A stretch of 7,055 nt of DNA from Desulfobacteria bacterium (GTDB lineage: Bacteria; Desulfobacterota; Desulfobacteria; Desulfobacterales; C00003060). How positions within the stretch are numbered: position 1 is the first letter of the stretch; the number at the start of each line of letters is the position of its first letter. The position numbers were made by a program, and so were the translations under genes. The notes under the pieces are model-generated. The model ran no database searches and was not told the origin of the DNA. It was given only the letters and a program-made list of their open reading frames with translations. The DNA lies in contig JAQYWL010000152.1 in NCBI GenBank assembly GCA_030145035.1, positions 1-7,055 on the forward strand. Direction: 5' to 3'. This document shows positions 5,597 to 7,055 of the stretch, piece after piece.

Positions 5597-6658
5597 TTAA
5601 GAGCGCAAGGTCTGTGACACCTCACGGGTCATTTCAAGCACCTTGATTGCTTCATCTGGGGTGAGCGAGCCGGTGCCGCAGCTCGGTGTAATCAGAGACT
5701 GTGCCAGGATCTTTGTACGTTCTATGCCCAGGGTCTCCAGCCGACCGGCCTGCGACTCCCATTTGGCCACCAGGCTTGAGGCTGTTTCCCCGGCAATGTC
5801 CTGGCTGCTTGAGGTTGGGACAACTCCCCATGCGAGGATTCTGCCCTGGTCGAAAAAGGTCTTGAGGGATGCCTCATACAGGGCCAGCCGGTCAAAGAAG
5901 CCGTAAGCATCAAAGCTGAGTATATCGGCCGCAGAATCCAGGATCAACGACCAATCCGTATTCGCGCACACGTGAACCCCGGCAAGGCCTCCTGCCTGAT
6001 GTATGGCGTCGATGACCTCTGAAAGAATCCGGGATACATCTTCTCGCGATATGCTAATAAAGGCAGAAGTGCCAAAGCCGGCAAGGCCTGGCTCGTCTAT
6101 GAAGATGATGGCAGGAATGCCCCGTTGTGACAATTTTTCCACCTGCCAGCGTGCCTTCATGGCAAGGTTTTTGACCACCACGTCCAGGAGTCGGTCATCA
6201 TAGAAGAGGGCGCGTTTGTGCTGGTCTGTCAGCCCCGTGGCCAGGGTCATGGGTCCGGTAATCTGGCCTTTGAGAGCTACAGGGAACCGCGGGGCTGATT
6301 TCATCATATCGAGCAGGGTAAAGAAGCCTCTTGCGGTCTCCGGCGTGAGAACAAATCGCGTGCCATCCAGGGGTGAGCCGCCTTCGGTTATCGCAAGGTA
6401 GTCCTCATAGAATTTGAGCAAGTCGTCCTCAAAGGTTGATTTTGAGGTATCAATGAAGACGCGGTCCTGGTTTTCGACAACACCAGGGATGCCAGGCAGA
6501 AACTGGACCATCATGCCCTCTACCGGATAGGCTGGGAGCTGAACCCACAGGGGAATCTCCGGTGTATATTTGAAGACCATGCGAACGGCCCGGTCATGGT
6601 CGGCTATGGGAAGGCTCCCGATGAGGACGGCCAGGGCATTGCCTTTGAATTGAACCAT
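5597..6658 (-). CDS. MetE C-terminal-like (UROD/MetE superfamily) methyltransferase, possible core methionine synthase
   Basis: At 353 residues this matches the length of a stand-alone catalytic half of cobalamin-independent methionine synthase, lacking the N-terminal half of full MetE. An N-terminal GSLP (14-17) and WVQLP (38-42), then KGQITGPMT (130-138), IDEPGL (187-192), HVC (229-231) and TPSCGTG (324-330) follow the barrel order of the family. H229, C231 and C327 correspond to zinc ligands of MetE. The place of the MetE glutamate ligand seems taken by D250 in SFDAYGFF. Short MetE-like proteins in anaerobes are thought to take methyl groups from corrinoid donors rather than folate, so methionine synthesis is likely but the donor is unknown. 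Another corrinoid or thiol methyltransferase is possible. ATG 6658 has AAAGGA upstream. It is the first gene of a probable operon with yidD 8 bp downstream. Confidence 0.78.
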   Translation of the reverse strand: MVQFKGNALAVLIGSLPIADHDRAVRMVFKYTPEIPLWVQLPAYPVEGMMVQFLPGIPGVVENQDRVFIDTSKSTFEDDLLKFYEDYLAITEGGSPLDGTRFVLTPETARGFFTLLDMMKSAPRFPVALKGQITGPMTLATGLTDQHKRALFYDDRLLDVVVKNLAMKARWQVEKLSQRGIPAIIFIDEPGLAGFGTSAFISISREDVSRILSEVIDAIHQAGGLAGVHVCANTDWSLILDSAADILSFDAYGFFDRLALYEASLKTFFDQGRILAWGVVPTSSSQDIAGETASSLVAKWESQAGRLETLGIERTKILAQSLITPSCGTGSLTPDEAIKVLEMTREVSQTLRS

Positions 6659-6707
6659 AGCAGGTCCTTTTTCCCAATGTTAGTCCGTTAGTTCTGAAAT
6701 TCGTGTT

Positions 6708-6722
6708 TTTTCTGGCAGAAAA
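6708..6722. promoter_or_regulatory. Palindrome upstream of the metE-like gene, possible operator
   Basis: TTTTCTGGCAGAAAA is a perfect inverted repeat of 7-bp arms around one central base. It lies 50 bases upstream of the metE-like start codon, where an operator could sit. It also adjoins the larger repeat element and may simply be part of it. No regulator is assigned. Confidence 0.3.
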
Positions 6723-6734
6723 TCTTAAAGGACA

Positions 6735-6927
6735 ATCACGAAAGCACGAAATGACGAAAGCACGAAAGAGAAAAAGAATGAAAAAGGCCAAAGCCTAAAC
6801 AAACGCAATGCACCGAAATCCAATATGAGAAACTTTGGTGATTTGTCATTGGGATTTGACTCGACACTTGGTTTTAGTATCTGAAATTGCTTGTTTTCGT
6901 GTTTTCGTACTTTCGTGTTTTCGTGAT
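6735..6927. repeat. 193-bp element with terminal inverted repeats built of CACGAAA units
   Basis: The left arm (6735-6770) is a run of ATCACGAAAG/CACGAAA units, and the right arm (6893-6927) is its approximate reverse complement, made of GTTTTCGT-type units and ending TCGTGAT. Each arm is about 35 bp and internally repetitive with a period of 8-9 bases. The roughly 120-bp middle is AT-rich with no gene. The look is that of a non-autonomous, MITE-like intergenic repeat. I recognise the unit as common in bacterial intergenic DNA but cannot name the family. Confidence 0.7.
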
Positions 6928-6999
6928 AAATCTTTTTCTTTTTTGGTTCCGGCTTGTCCGAGTTAGGGTACATAACCTAACATAATCATCCCTTTCAGG

Positions 7000-7019
7000 C
7001 AAGCAGGTTATTCTGCTTG
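7000..7019. repeat. Short perfect inverted repeat near the right edge
   Basis: CAAGCAG (7000-7006) and CTGCTTG (7013-7019) are perfect complements around GTTATT. There is no adjacent T tract on either strand, so an operator or a structured 3' end of a gene beyond the window are both possible. Confidence 0.35.
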
Positions 7020-7055
7020 ACTCGATTGGTCAAATGCCGGATAATACTTTGCGAA

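Larger units (their letters stand above)
6659..7055. other. Non-coding right end: leader of the metE-like gene plus repeats
   Basis: This 397-bp stretch shows no credible gene on either strand. The open frames there are Lys- or Phe-rich products of the repeat. It contains the AAAGGA ribosome site of the metE-like gene near the left end, a 15-bp palindrome (6708-6722), the 193-bp inverted-repeat element (6735-6927), and two small inverted repeats near the right end: GTTAGG/CCTAAC at 6962-6981 and CAAGCAG/CTGCTTG at 7000-7019. I could not place a convincing promoter for the metE-like gene. Confidence 0.6.

Noticed and set aside
6725..6973. 82-codon Lys/Phe-rich minus-strand frame
   Set aside because: It spans the 193-bp repeat element, and its composition follows from the repeat units.

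Overview
The window looks like chromosomal DNA from a Gram-negative bacterium, probably a Desulfobacterota (deltaproteobacterial) lineage. This placement is an inference. It rests on outer-membrane and secreted proteins with Sec signal peptides, a YidD variant ending in an NDFWW-type tail, a stand-alone MetE-like protein of a type I associate with anaerobes, and secreted FecR-domain proteins. No rRNA, tRNA, CRISPR array or transposase gene was seen.

Layout. At 2-307 (+) lies the 3' end of a gene whose product ends in a TbpB/fHbp-type beta-barrel. It closes with a strong, strand-specific terminator at 340-374. Tail to tail with it, at 461-2308 (-), is a secreted protein with an N-terminal FecR domain, a very acidic linker and a related C-terminal barrel. 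Upstream of that gene is a 113-bp inverted-repeat element (2346-2458) and a C/G-rich inverted repeat (2513-2536). Then comes a Slam-like outer-membrane protein (2562-4025, -) with TPRs followed by a beta-barrel. Further upstream on the same strand are a TPR/membrane protein (4235-5173 or 5191), a YidD-family gene carrying an in-frame amber codon just after its signal peptide (5163-5588), and a MetE/UROD-superfamily methyltransferase (5597-6658). The right end (6659-7055) is non-coding and holds a 193-bp inverted-repeat element made of short TTTTCGTG-like units, plus two small palindromes.

How the genes may work together. Slam proteins are outer-membrane translocons that export cargo bearing a TbpB-type C-terminal barrel. 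Here a Slam-like gene sits directly upstream of one barrel-bearing protein and close to a second. The simplest reading is a type XI (Slam-dependent) secretion locus whose cargo is a FecR-domain fusion rather than a known iron or heme binder. The FecR-type cargo has a plain signal peptide with no lipobox cysteine, so it would be a soluble or non-lipidated surface cargo. The metE-like, yidD and TPR genes are tightly packed (8-bp gap, then an overlap) and look like a separate operon upstream. Two things deserve most attention: the FecR-barrel/Slam pairing, and the amber codon in yidD, which is either a recent nonsense mutation or a recoding event.
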